This document shows, one piece after another, positions 6,859 to 12,018 of a DNA stretch of 12,018 nt (position 1 is the first letter of the stretch; every line of letters starts with the position of its first letter). The position numbers were made by a program, and so were the translations under genes. The stretch lies in assembly GCA_947470005.1 (NCBI GenBank), contig CANISA010000018.1, forward strand, positions 1 through 12,018. Direction: 5' to 3'. This stretch comes from Legionellaceae bacterium (GTDB lineage Bacteria; Pseudomonadota; Gammaproteobacteria; Legionellales; Legionellaceae). The notes beneath the pieces are model-generated. The model had not been told where the DNA came from, did no database searches, and worked only from the letters and a program-made list of their open reading frames with translations.

Positions 6859-7296
6859 TCATTTTATCAAAAAATCTTGCATTTCAAACGGGTTAATTAA
6901 TGTTAACTCACAATCACTAAAGTCACGTGTATTTCGCGTGGCTAAACTCATTTGGTTGGCTCTGGTCATCGCGGCTATTTGTCCATCGAGAACACCCAGT
7001 GGATGACCTATTGTTTTCCTGTGCCCCATTAATTGCCCATAAAAATGCGCAGCTGCTTCATCAAAAACTAAAATTCGGTGTTTAAAAGCACGGGTGAGTA
7101 CACGATCAAATGCTTCTTTAAGAAGGATTCGACGCCTACTGTCTGGCAGCACACCCAGACCATACATTATTTCTGCAATCGTAATTGACGTTGTGAAGAG
7201 CGCCATTGCATCTTGTTGATCTATCCAGGTAATAACACGTGGATCAGGTGCGGTTTTCATGAGCTCGGAGATAATGTTTGTGTCGAGTATGATCAT
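6859..7296 (-). CDS. vapC: PIN-domain ribonuclease toxin, VapC/FitB family
   Basis: The 145-residue protein is the toxin of a type II module: a Mg2+-dependent PIN ribonuclease expected to cleave specific RNAs (initiator tRNA or rRNA in studied homologues) when its antitoxin is lost. The PIN fold begins MIILDTNIISEL. The acidic residues D5, E42 (in ITIAEIMYGLGVLP), D104 (GVLDGQIAAM) and D125 (TRNTRDF) form the metal site, and their spacing matches FitB of Neisseria. Length is typical (about 140). Its ATG overlaps the antitoxin stop by four bases (ATGA), so translation is probably coupled. The active site looks intact. Confidence 0.93.
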   Translation of the reverse strand: MIILDTNIISELMKTAPDPRVITWIDQQDAMALFTTSITIAEIMYGLGVLPDSRRRILLKEAFDRVLTRAFKHRILVFDEAAAHFYGQLMGHRKTIGHPLGVLDGQIAAMTRANQMSLATRNTRDFSDCELTLINPFEMQDFLIK

Positions 7297-7532
7297 TCGT
7301 TAAAATCCATTGGATTATGAGGAATGCCGCGTTGGTTCGGTCGCTCTAAATCAATGCCATGATTCGGTCCAAAATTTTCTCGAAATACGTCGCTCATTCT
7401 CGCGGGAACTGAAACAACTTGAGAAATAATTTGGCGAGCCTCTTCTTCCATAGAAACACCATGCTGTGCAGCTCGAATTCGAAGCCGATTATAGACCTGC
7501 TCATCCAATTTTCTAACACTAATGTTTGCCAT
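7293..7532 (-). CDS. vapB: FitA/VapB-like ribbon-helix-helix antitoxin
   Basis: The 79-residue product is the antitoxin for the PIN toxin that follows it. Residues 2-40 (ANISVRKLDEQVYNRLRIRA, then EEEARQIISQVV) form the Arc-like ribbon-helix-helix domain that dimerises and binds the operator. The tail 45-79, with DVFRENFG and a proline-rich end, is the part expected to wrap into the PIN groove, as in FitA. Antitoxin-first order with the ATGA overlap is the standard layout. The complex probably represses its own promoter; tandem TGATAGCAT-type repeats lie 31-50 bp upstream. A broken near-identical copy lies at 5811-6011. Confidence 0.92.
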   Translation of the reverse strand: MANISVRKLDEQVYNRLRIRAAQHGVSMEEEARQIISQVVSVPARMSDVFRENFGPNHGIDLERPNQRGIPHNPMDFNE

Positions 7533-7645
7533 GATCTATCCAATGTTAGTAGCCCTACTTAAATGATAGCATATGATAGCATTGATACCGAGCGCCATCG
7601 CACGTATTGATTAAAGAGCGAATAGAACGGCTAGGCCAGATCGCT
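7426..7645. repeat. TA-linked repeat, copy 2 (over and upstream of the intact antitoxin)
   Basis: This stretch is similar to 5904-6127: highly over the antitoxin N-terminal coding part, then more loosely through the upstream region to GATTAAAGAGCGA and beyond. The pairing shows that the FitA-like gene and its control region were duplicated together. Only this copy keeps the reading frame. Confidence 0.75.
7563..7582 (-). promoter_or_regulatory. Candidate antitoxin operator: tandem 10-bp repeats
   Basis: ATGATAGCAT occurs twice in direct tandem at 7563-7572 and 7573-7582, one DNA turn apart, 31-50 bp upstream of the antitoxin start. The half-site TGATAGCA is, as I recall, the same octamer found as an inverted repeat in the FitAB operator of Neisseria gonorrhoeae. 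In the broken copy the corresponding bases (about 6042-6060) have decayed to ATGATAACGC and ATGAAAGCAT. This suggests an autoregulatory site, though a direct rather than inverted arrangement is unusual. Confidence 0.5.
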
Positions 7646-7685
7646 CCAGCCGAGACTCATCGTGCAGTGGACAAGACAGAGAGAG

Positions 7686-7714
7686 TTGATTTTTAGTCGT
7701 TTATAAGCGACAAT
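7686..7714 (+). promoter_or_regulatory. Candidate promoter and operator of the RelE/HigB-type module
   Basis: TTGATT (7686-7691) and GACAAT (7709-7714), spaced by 17 bp, form a possible sigma-70 promoter. An imperfect palindrome, GTCGTTTATAAGCGAC (7696-7711, 14 of 16 bases symmetric), fills the spacer and overlaps the -10 box, as expected for autorepression. Transcription would begin at or next to the toxin ATG at 7720, giving a leaderless mRNA. The -10 match is weak. Confidence 0.4.
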
Positions 7715-7719
7715 TAAGG

Positions 7720-8061
7720 ATGAGAGAAATAAAAAATCGAATTATACGTAACTACATCACACCATCAGGGGCTATTCCTTTTGAAGAGTGGATGAGCGGG
7801 CTTAAAGATCCAGTGACTCGCTATCGAATAAAAACACGATTGGACAGAGTCGAAAAGGGTAATTATGGCGATCATAGGTCTGTTGGCGATGGGGTATGGG
7901 AGTTAAAATTTGATTTCGGTTCTGGGTATCGTCTCTATTTTGTAGAAGAAGGTGATGTCATTGTTATTTTGTTATGTGGCGGTGATAAAAGCACTCAAAC
8001 AAAAGACATTAAGACCGCCAAAATGTATTGGCAGGAATTGTTGGAGAAAAATCATGGATAA
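7720..8061 (+). CDS. RelE/ParE-superfamily toxin (HigB-like addiction module killer protein)
   Basis: This 113-residue protein belongs to the 'addiction module killer' branch of the RelE/ParE superfamily. Its members are toxins encoded upstream of a helix-turn-helix antitoxin and are thought to act as ribosome-dependent mRNA interferases. The family blocks are GDGVWELKFDFGSGYRLYF at 56-74 and LLCGGDKSTQTKDIKTAK at 84-101, followed by the closing helix. Length is typical (100-115). The AAGG before the ATG at 7720 is directly adjacent, too close to act as a Shine-Dalgarno site, and no alternative start lies nearby. A leaderless message is therefore plausible. The 3' end overlaps the antitoxin start by eight bases. 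Confidence 0.9.
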   Translation: MREIKNRIIRNYITPSGAIPFEEWMSGLKDPVTRYRIKTRLDRVEKGNYGDHRSVGDGVWELKFDFGSGYRLYFVEEGDVIVILLCGGDKSTQTKDIKTAKMYWQELLEKNHG

Positions 8062-8389
8062 AGATAGTTTAATTAAACATACAGCAAGTTATCATGATTA
8101 TCTTATATCTTCTTTAAAAGACCCTAATGAAGCGTACGGGTATTTACACGTTGCGATAGAAGAATATCAGTTAGATAATGATGCGGAAGCACTACTTGTT
8201 GCCTTAAGAAATATTGCAGAGGCACAAGGTGGTATGACGGAACTTGCTCGTAAGACACATTTAAATCGACAGAATTTATATAATATTCTATCAAAAAAAG
8301 GCAACCCAAGATTGGATACTTTTGGGATCCTCCTTAAAGGATTAGGTTTTAAATTAACGATTGAGCGGGATAACCCACCCGCCGTATAA
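8054..8389 (+). CDS. HigA-like helix-turn-helix antitoxin
   Basis: The 111-residue product is the partner antitoxin of the preceding RelE-type toxin. YLHVAIEEYQLDNDAEALLV (30-49) matches the family's N-terminal part, predicted to bind the toxin. Residues 59-101 contain the helix-turn-helix, with LARKTHLNRQNLYNILSKKG as the core and GNPRLDTFGILLKGLGFKL closing the domain. I chose the ATG at 8054 because GGAG at 8043-8046 sits 7 nt upstream and homology begins there; an in-frame ATG at 7952 would add unrelated residues. Toxin-first order with overlap is normal for this branch. It probably autorepresses through the palindrome at 7696-7711. Confidence 0.9.
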   Translation: MDKDSLIKHTASYHDYLISSLKDPNEAYGYLHVAIEEYQLDNDAEALLVALRNIAEAQGGMTELARKTHLNRQNLYNILSKKGNPRLDTFGILLKGLGFKLTIERDNPPAV

Positions 8390-8451
8390 GACCCATCACC
8401 TCGACCTTAACGTGAAGAATAGAAGCGTCGGTGAAGACCGGTTCCTCACTC

Positions 8452-8577
8452 AAAAACGCGCTGAACTAACTTATCTTCAGCACCAATAGCCCGTCATTGC
8501 GAACGCGAGTGAAGCAACCCAGGCAGTTTGGAGCCATCTTATTGCGTCCCATTCTCCACGTCTGCAGCGCCCCTGCT
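8452..8577 (+). repeat. REP-like repeat, third copy, split by the IS21 element
   Basis: This unit is nearly identical to 6261-6383 (AAAAACGCGCTG through the CGTCATTGCGAACGCGAGTG core to GCAGCGCCCCTGCT). It stops abruptly where the IS21-family element begins. The missing tail CCTGCTTGT resumes at 11031, directly after the element, so the repeat was present before the insertion. The distal GIY-YIG sequence does not follow this copy. Confidence 0.9.
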
Positions 8578-8628
8578 TATTAGGCGACAATTATCTTAAC
8601 CGGTTGACGACAATTAGGATTGCCGGTC
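8578..8628 (+). repeat. IS21 left end with two terminal repeats
   Basis: GACAATTATCTTAACCGGTT at 8586-8605 and GACAATTAGGATTGCCGGTC at 8609-8628 are the two transposase-binding repeats at the left end. They pair with inverted counterparts at the right end at the same 23-bp spacing. Confidence 0.85.
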
Positions 8629-8675
8629 TTAACTAGCTATTGTTAATGGACATGGATCACCGATGGAGTGTGACA

Positions 8676-10208
8676 ATGTCCGGTCAATGGCTTACGTCAA
8701 AGCAGGTGGAGATATATATGAACGCCAGAAAGGAAGGCAAGACACAAGCGGTCAGTGCTGCTAAAGCTGGAATCAGCGAACGCCGCGGCCGAGACGTTGA
8801 AAAAGGGCAGCGCATTGATCCATGTACACAGCAGCGCACTTGGCGTACTCGCGCGGATCCATTTGAGGCGGTCTGGATAAGTGAGATTGAGCCTATGTTG
8901 CAGCGGAGCCCGGCACTTTCCCCGCTGACCTTGCTTGAACACTTACAATCAACCCATGGTGGAGAAACCTTCCCGGATAAATTGCTTCGTACCTTGCAGC
9001 GTCGCGTAAAACGTTGGTTGCATCAAGAAGGCCCCGCACGCGAGGTGGTGTTTAGACAAGAGCATGAGCCAGGTTATACGGGTTTATCTGACTTTACCGA
9101 ACTGAAAGGAATTACGGTAACGGTACAAGGCAAGCCATTGCATCACCTTTTGTATCATTTTCGTGTCATCTATTCAGGCTGGAGCTATTTAAAAGTCATT
9201 ATTGGTGGTGAGTCATATACCGCCTTGGCAGAAGGACTTCAAAACGCATTATGGTGCCTCGGCGGCTCGCCTAAAGAACATCGAACGGACAGCTTATCCG
9301 CAGCATTTAAAAATCTCTCAGCAGATGATAAAGATGATCAGACCCAACGATACCATGATTTTTGTATTTATTATGGCATGACTCCAACCCGCAATAACCG
9401 GGGTGTATCGCATGAAAATGGAGGCATTGAATCACCACATGGGCATCTGAAACGTCGCATTAAGCAAGCCTTTTTATTACGTGGATCATATGATTTTGAT
9501 TCCGTTGAGGCCTACCAATGCTGGATAGAACAAATTGTTAGCCAGCATAACCGTCGAAATGCAAAAGCCGCTGATATTGAAAAGCTAGCCTTACAACCAT
9601 TGCCATCATACAAAACGGCAGATTATACCGTGTTGCCAGTAAAGGTGAGCAGCTCAAGCACCATCCGGGTTAGAGCTTCACTGTATACTGTTCCATCGCG
9701 CTTGATGGGCGCATGCCTACAAGTCCATTTGTATCACGATAGTTTATCCTGCTATTTGGGTGGTACGTTGGTCGCCAAGCTATGTCGGGTCTACTCTCAA
9801 GCAAAGAGCCATCGGGCAAGAAACATCGACTATAGACACGTGATTGATAGCTTGGTTAAAAAGCCAATGGCCTTTTTTAGCTCTCAACTCCGTGATGACT
9901 TGCTGCCAAACGCCCAGTACAGGCAAATATGGCAAGCGTTGGCATCACGCATGTCCTCGCGAGATGCATCCCGTCTCATAGTGGGGCTTCTCTACCTTGC
10001 AGCGACTGCCGATTGTGAAGCAGCGCTTGGTGAGGCCGTTGCAGCAGAGCTATTATCAGGAAAGATCCCCGTATTGAGTGAGTTAAAAGAACGCTGGGGC
10101 ATCGCGTCCGCCCAGCAATGTCCGATAGTGGATGTTATTCAACATACCTTAGAATCGTATAACTCGTTAATCCCTATGGGATGGGAGGTGCATCATGCCG
10201 TCCATTGA
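8676..10208 (+). CDS. istA: IS21-family transposase IstA
   Basis: IstA is the DDE transposase that cuts and joins the element's ends. From the chosen start it has 510 residues. The N-terminal helix-turn-helix begins WLTSKQVEIYMNARKEGKTQ. The rve/integrase core shows the catalytic triad: D139 (SDFTEL), D205 (HRTDSLS) and E252 (ENGGIESPHG). A C-terminal beta-barrel region follows (VRASLYTVPSRL). I chose ATG 8676 because GGAG at 8665-8668 is 7 nt upstream and family members start near WLTS; an in-frame TTG at 8640 or ATGs at 8646 and 8652 would extend it by up to 12 residues. The gene overlaps istB by 14 bases. No frameshift or missing catalytic residue is seen. Confidence 0.95.
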   Translation: MSGQWLTSKQVEIYMNARKEGKTQAVSAAKAGISERRGRDVEKGQRIDPCTQQRTWRTRADPFEAVWISEIEPMLQRSPALSPLTLLEHLQSTHGGETFPDKLLRTLQRRVKRWLHQEGPAREVVFRQEHEPGYTGLSDFTELKGITVTVQGKPLHHLLYHFRVIYSGWSYLKVIIGGESYTALAEGLQNALWCLGGSPKEHRTDSLSAAFKNLSADDKDDQTQRYHDFCIYYGMTPTRNNRGVSHENGGIESPHGHLKRRIKQAFLLRGSYDFDSVEAYQCWIEQIVSQHNRRNAKAADIEKLALQPLPSYKTADYTVLPVKVSSSSTIRVRASLYTVPSRLMGACLQVHLYHDSLSCYLGGTLVAKLCRVYSQAKSHRARNIDYRHVIDSLVKKPMAFFSSQLRDDLLPNAQYRQIWQALASRMSSRDASRLIVGLLYLAATADCEAALGEAVAAELLSGKIPVLSELKERWGIASAQQCPIVDVIQHTLESYNSLIPMGWEVHHAVH

Positions 10209-10923
10209 AACAATACCATTCTTGGTGAAGCAATTGCGATTACCTGCTATTGCCAGCCACTGGCGCGAGCGTACTCAACTCGCCGAGACAGCGCATGCTA
10301 GCTATGGAGAGTATTTGGCTGATTTACTGGAGCTGGAGTTTACGCTGCGTGAACAAAATCGGCTGGATCGTTCATATCGTAATTCAAAGTTGCCTACAGG
10401 AAAGAACATGGCTAACTTTGCCTTTCATCAGGCAAAATCCGTTAATCAAGCCCAAATTCAAGGCTTGGCAGAAGATCCATCATGGGTTAATGATGCCCAG
10501 AATTTAGTACTGCTTGGCCCATCCGGTGTTGGGAAAACACACCTTGCAGCCGCGATTGCATATGGGCTGCTTGAGCAAGGTATGAAGGTGTTTTTCTCGT
10601 CGACGACCATGCTGGTGCAGACACTGCAGCAAGCTAAAGCCGAACTTAAGTTAAAGCAGGCGTTGGAGCGATTGGATCGGTTTGATTTATTGATCCTTGA
10701 TGACATAGGTTATGTCAAAAAATCAGAACAGGAAACGTCTGTGCTATTCGAGCTCATTGCCCATCGCTATGAGTATCGTAGTCTGCTTATAACGGCTAAT
10801 CAGCCGTTTGGTGACTGGGATACGCTGTTTCCAGATAAAATTATGGCTGTGGCCGCTATCGACAGGGTTGTGCACCATGCCACTATAATCAAAGTTGATG
10901 GTGAAAGTTATTACTTTTGCTAG
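10195..10923 (+). CDS. istB: IS21-family helper ATPase IstB
   Basis: IstB is the AAA+ ATPase, related to DnaC and DnaA, that assembles on target DNA and activates IstA. The 242 residues contain an N-terminal helical domain and a Walker A motif, GPSGVGKTH, at 108-116. Walker B (LLILDDIGY, 165-173), a sensor 1-like ITANQPF (199-205) and the AIDRVVHH arginine region (221-228) follow. Length is at the short side of normal (240-260). GGGAGG lies just before the ATG inside the end of istA, so the two are translationally coupled. The protein looks intact, ending GESYYFC. Confidence 0.95.
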   Translation: MPSIETIPFLVKQLRLPAIASHWRERTQLAETAHASYGEYLADLLELEFTLREQNRLDRSYRNSKLPTGKNMANFAFHQAKSVNQAQIQGLAEDPSWVNDAQNLVLLGPSGVGKTHLAAAIAYGLLEQGMKVFFSSTTMLVQTLQQAKAELKLKQALERLDRFDLLILDDIGYVKKSEQETSVLFELIAHRYEYRSLLITANQPFGDWDTLFPDKIMAVAAIDRVVHHATIIKVDGESYYFC

Positions 10924-10979
10924 ACAGAAAAATATGGGAGTGGGTTCAGGAGGTCAAGGCAGTTAATTTAATGATCGGG

Positions 10980-11030
10980 AACCGGCAATCATAATTGTCG
11001 CGAACCGGAAATGATAGTTGACGTTTAACA
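10980..11030 (-). repeat. IS21 right end with two terminal repeats
   Basis: Read on the minus strand, GTCAACTATCATTTCCGGTT (11022-11003) and GACAATTATGATTGCCGGTT (10999-10980) mirror the two left-end repeats. The element closes with ...TTTAACA at 11030, followed by the target duplicate CCTGCT. The 10924-10979 gap after istB holds no gene. Confidence 0.85.
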
Positions 11031-11106
11031 CCTGCTTGTAATAACGTCGTAAACAACTAAAATAGACCTCGACTCAGGAAGCGGTCAAAAGGAAATCCAA
11101 CCATCG

Positions 11107-11329
11107 AACGCATGAAAGTATTTCTATCGAGCTCCAACAACGCCACCATACTTTTTGGTTAAAAAGCGAGCAGAACGGTCAGGTCGCTAATAATCCACCT
11201 CGCGTGATATACATATGTATGTTTTGCGAGGTGGATTGAAGTTAATTTTGACTCGCGAAACATACATATGTATATCACGCGAGGCATTTAATCAAACGCT
11301 GTAAGGCAGCGAAAAGCGCCATAGCTTTG
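11107..11329. repeat. TA-linked repeat, copy 3, interrupted by a palindromic insert
   Basis: Bases 11107-11191 and 11289-11329 together match 6047-6168 closely. The join falls exactly where a 97-bp palindromic sequence is inserted, so copy 1 shows the uninterrupted arrangement. No FitA-like gene remains beside this copy. A different TA module (DUF1778/GNAT) starts just to its right. Confidence 0.85.
11192..11288. mobile_element. Palindromic 97-bp MITE-like insertion
   Basis: Arms of 33 bp at 11198-11230 and 11252-11284 are inverted repeats with one mismatch, around a 21-bp loop. Each arm also folds on itself around the palindrome ATACATATGTAT. The left half adds AATCCACCTCGC (11192-11203) pairing perfectly with 11226-11237. 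TAAT flanks both sides (11188-11191 and 11289-11292), while the uninterrupted copy at 6128-6131 has a single TAAT. The element codes for nothing. It could form two hairpins or one long cruciform. The mobilising transposase is not evident; the IS21 ends are unrelated. Confidence 0.85.
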
Positions 11330-11334
11330 CTTGC

Positions 11335-11362
11335 TTGACTGTACGGCATTTTGCCGTATAAT
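11335..11362 (+). promoter_or_regulatory. Promoter with embedded operator for the DUF1778/GNAT module
   Basis: TTGACT (11335-11340) and a perfect TATAAT (11357-11362) are spaced by 16 bp. The spacer holds a perfect inverted repeat, TACGGCA-TTT-TGCCGTA (11342-11358), overlapping the first base pairs of the -10 box. A ribbon-helix-helix antitoxin dimer pair binding here would block RNA polymerase, matching the autoregulation known for TacA/AtaR-type modules. Confidence 0.75.
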
Positions 11363-11393
11363 TAAATCAAGAGGACCAACATAGGTGACCATT

Positions 11394-11690
11394 ATGGGGC
11401 AACCAGCAATTAAACATAGCCAGGATGTAGAGCGGCTTGAAGCACGAATTAGTGCGGACAAAAAGAATGTACTCAAAAACGCAGCTGAATTATCTGGTCG
11501 CACACTGACCGACTTCGTTATTAACGCAGCATACGACGCAGCCGTTCGTGTCATACAAGAGTATCAGCAACTACATTTGACAGCGGTTGATCGTGATGTT
11601 TTTATTCAAGCATTGTTAAATCCAACGAAAGCATCAAATAATCTATTGAGAGCGGTCGATCAGTACAAGAAGGACGTTGAATTTAAATGA
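11394..11690 (+). CDS. DUF1778 ribbon-helix-helix antitoxin (TacA/AtaR-like)
   Basis: This is the antitoxin of a GNAT-toxin module: it neutralises the acetyltransferase and represses the operon. The RERLEARI-type block appears as VERLEARISADKKNVLKNAA, and GRTLTDFVINAAYDAA completes the DUF1778 ribbon-helix-helix. The C-terminal stretch (VDRDVFIQALLNPTKAS) is the conserved toxin-wrapping segment. From ATG 11394 it is 98 residues, with AGGTGA at 11383-11388 five bases upstream. A GTG at 11385, 10 nt after GAGG, would add three residues and cannot be excluded. The stop overlaps the toxin ATG as ATGA, and the strong promoter/operator at 11335-11362 drives both genes. Confidence 0.92.
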   Translation: MGQPAIKHSQDVERLEARISADKKNVLKNAAELSGRTLTDFVINAAYDAAVRVIQEYQQLHLTAVDRDVFIQALLNPTKASNNLLRAVDQYKKDVEFK

Positions 11691-12018
11691 CCGCGACAAG
11701 CGCACCTTCACCTAAATATCGAATCGAGCAGTTAGGTAAGAAACATCATAAAAATTTGTTTTCTTGTGGAACTGAAGCACTGGATCAATATCTTAAAATA
11801 CAAGCCAGTCAAGATATTAAAAAGAATGTTGCAATTACATATGTATTATCACAACTTGATTCTGACCATGTTTCAGGATTTTATACTATTTCATCCATTG
11901 GAATATTCCCTGGCGAGTTACCCCCGGAGTTAGCCAAAAAATTACCAAGATATCCAGTTTTACCTGGAATATTATTGGGACGATTAGCCGTAGATGAAAA
12001 CATGAAGGGTAAAAAGAT
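11687..12018 (+). CDS. GNAT acetyltransferase toxin (TacT/AtaT-like), 3' end outside window
   Basis: The first 110 codons are present and open to the window edge. The protein should be a toxin that acetylates the amino acid on charged tRNA and so stops translation. Family landmarks are FSCGTEALDQYLKIQASQD (25-43), VSGFYTIS (62-69) and LPRYPVLPGILLGRLAVDEN (86-105). The acetyl-CoA-binding loop is expected to begin right at the cut (KGKK...), and the catalytic tyrosine usually lies further on, so activity cannot be judged. The ATG at 11687 overlaps the antitoxin stop by four bases. A full protein would be about 165-175 residues. Confidence 0.9.
   Translation, partial: MTATSAPSPKYRIEQLGKKHHKNLFSCGTEALDQYLKIQASQDIKKNVAITYVLSQLDSDHVSGFYTISSIGIFPGELPPELAKKLPRYPVLPGILLGRLAVDENMKGKK

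Larger units (their letters stand above)
8578..11030 (+). mobile_element. Complete IS21-family insertion sequence
   Basis: The element is about 2453 bp and carries intact istA and istB. Each end has two copies of a GACAATTAT-type repeat with CCGGT, 23 bp apart: 8586-8605 and 8609-8628 at the left, and inverted at 10980-10999 and 11003-11022 at the right. Such multiple terminal repeats are typical of IS21. The right tip ends TTTAACA; the left tip begins TATTAGGC. CCTGCT flanks both sides (8572-8577 and 11031-11036) and is the target duplication; it may be seven bases if the next T is counted, moving the left edge to 8579. Fresh-looking ends and intact genes suggest recent, possibly active transposition. 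Confidence 0.92.

Noticed and set aside
7563..7582. Tandem repeats as a CRISPR-like or satellite array
   Set aside because: There are only two 10-bp units without spacers and no cas genes; a regulatory site is the better reading.
7952..8053. Longer start (ATG 7952) for the HigA-like antitoxin
   Set aside because: The extra 34 residues are an out-of-frame reading of the toxin's 3' end. The ATG at 8054 has its own GGAG site and the expected homologous start.
11192..11288. Palindromic sequence as a plain transcription terminator
   Set aside because: There are two large nested hairpins without T-runs, and the flanking TAAT duplication with an empty site elsewhere shows an insertion.

Overview
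The window looks like a chromosomal segment of a gammaproteobacterium of moderate GC. The ubiquinone-type hydroxylase, the bacterial homospermidine synthase and the crowding of toxin-antitoxin (TA) genes, repeats and insertion sequences would suit a Legionella- or Coxiella-like host-associated lineage. That assignment is inference; the window has no rRNA or tRNA gene to anchor it.

Bases 1-4803 are an ordinary metabolic region. A UbiH/UbiF/VisC-family FAD hydroxylase (306-1475, minus) diverges from a probable three-gene plus-strand operon: homospermidine synthase (hss), an unrecognised 265-residue protein with one C-terminal membrane helix, and a Rossmann/DUF2520 oxidoreductase-like protein. 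Gaps of 64 and 20 bp suggest co-transcription. A membrane di-iron hydroxylase of the sterol desaturase/fatty acid hydroxylase superfamily (4879-5814, minus) faces this operon. Its start codon overlaps the stop of a broken antitoxin gene.

Bases about 5800-12018 are an accessory island of TA genes and repeats. It holds three apparently intact TA modules of different families: a FitAB/VapBC-type PIN module (minus), a RelE/HigB-HigA-type module (plus), and a DUF1778/GNAT acetyltransferase module (plus, toxin cut by the window edge). Debris of more modules lies among them: a frameshifted fitA-like gene, the last codons of a second PIN toxin, and a repeated segment that may carry the 3' end of an unidentified gene. 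A GIY-YIG endonuclease remnant sits between long inverted copies of a REP-like repeat. A third copy of that repeat was split by a complete IS21-family element (8578-11030) with a visible target duplication.

Another repeat copy was interrupted by a 97-bp palindromic, MITE-like sequence. Its flanking TAAT duplication and its empty site elsewhere in the window can both be read directly. The island therefore records several layered insertions. The clearest undescribed items are the 97-bp palindromic element, the REP-like repeat with its GIY-YIG remnant, and candidate operators (tandem TGATAGCAT-type repeats, two promoter-embedded palindromes) beside each intact TA module.
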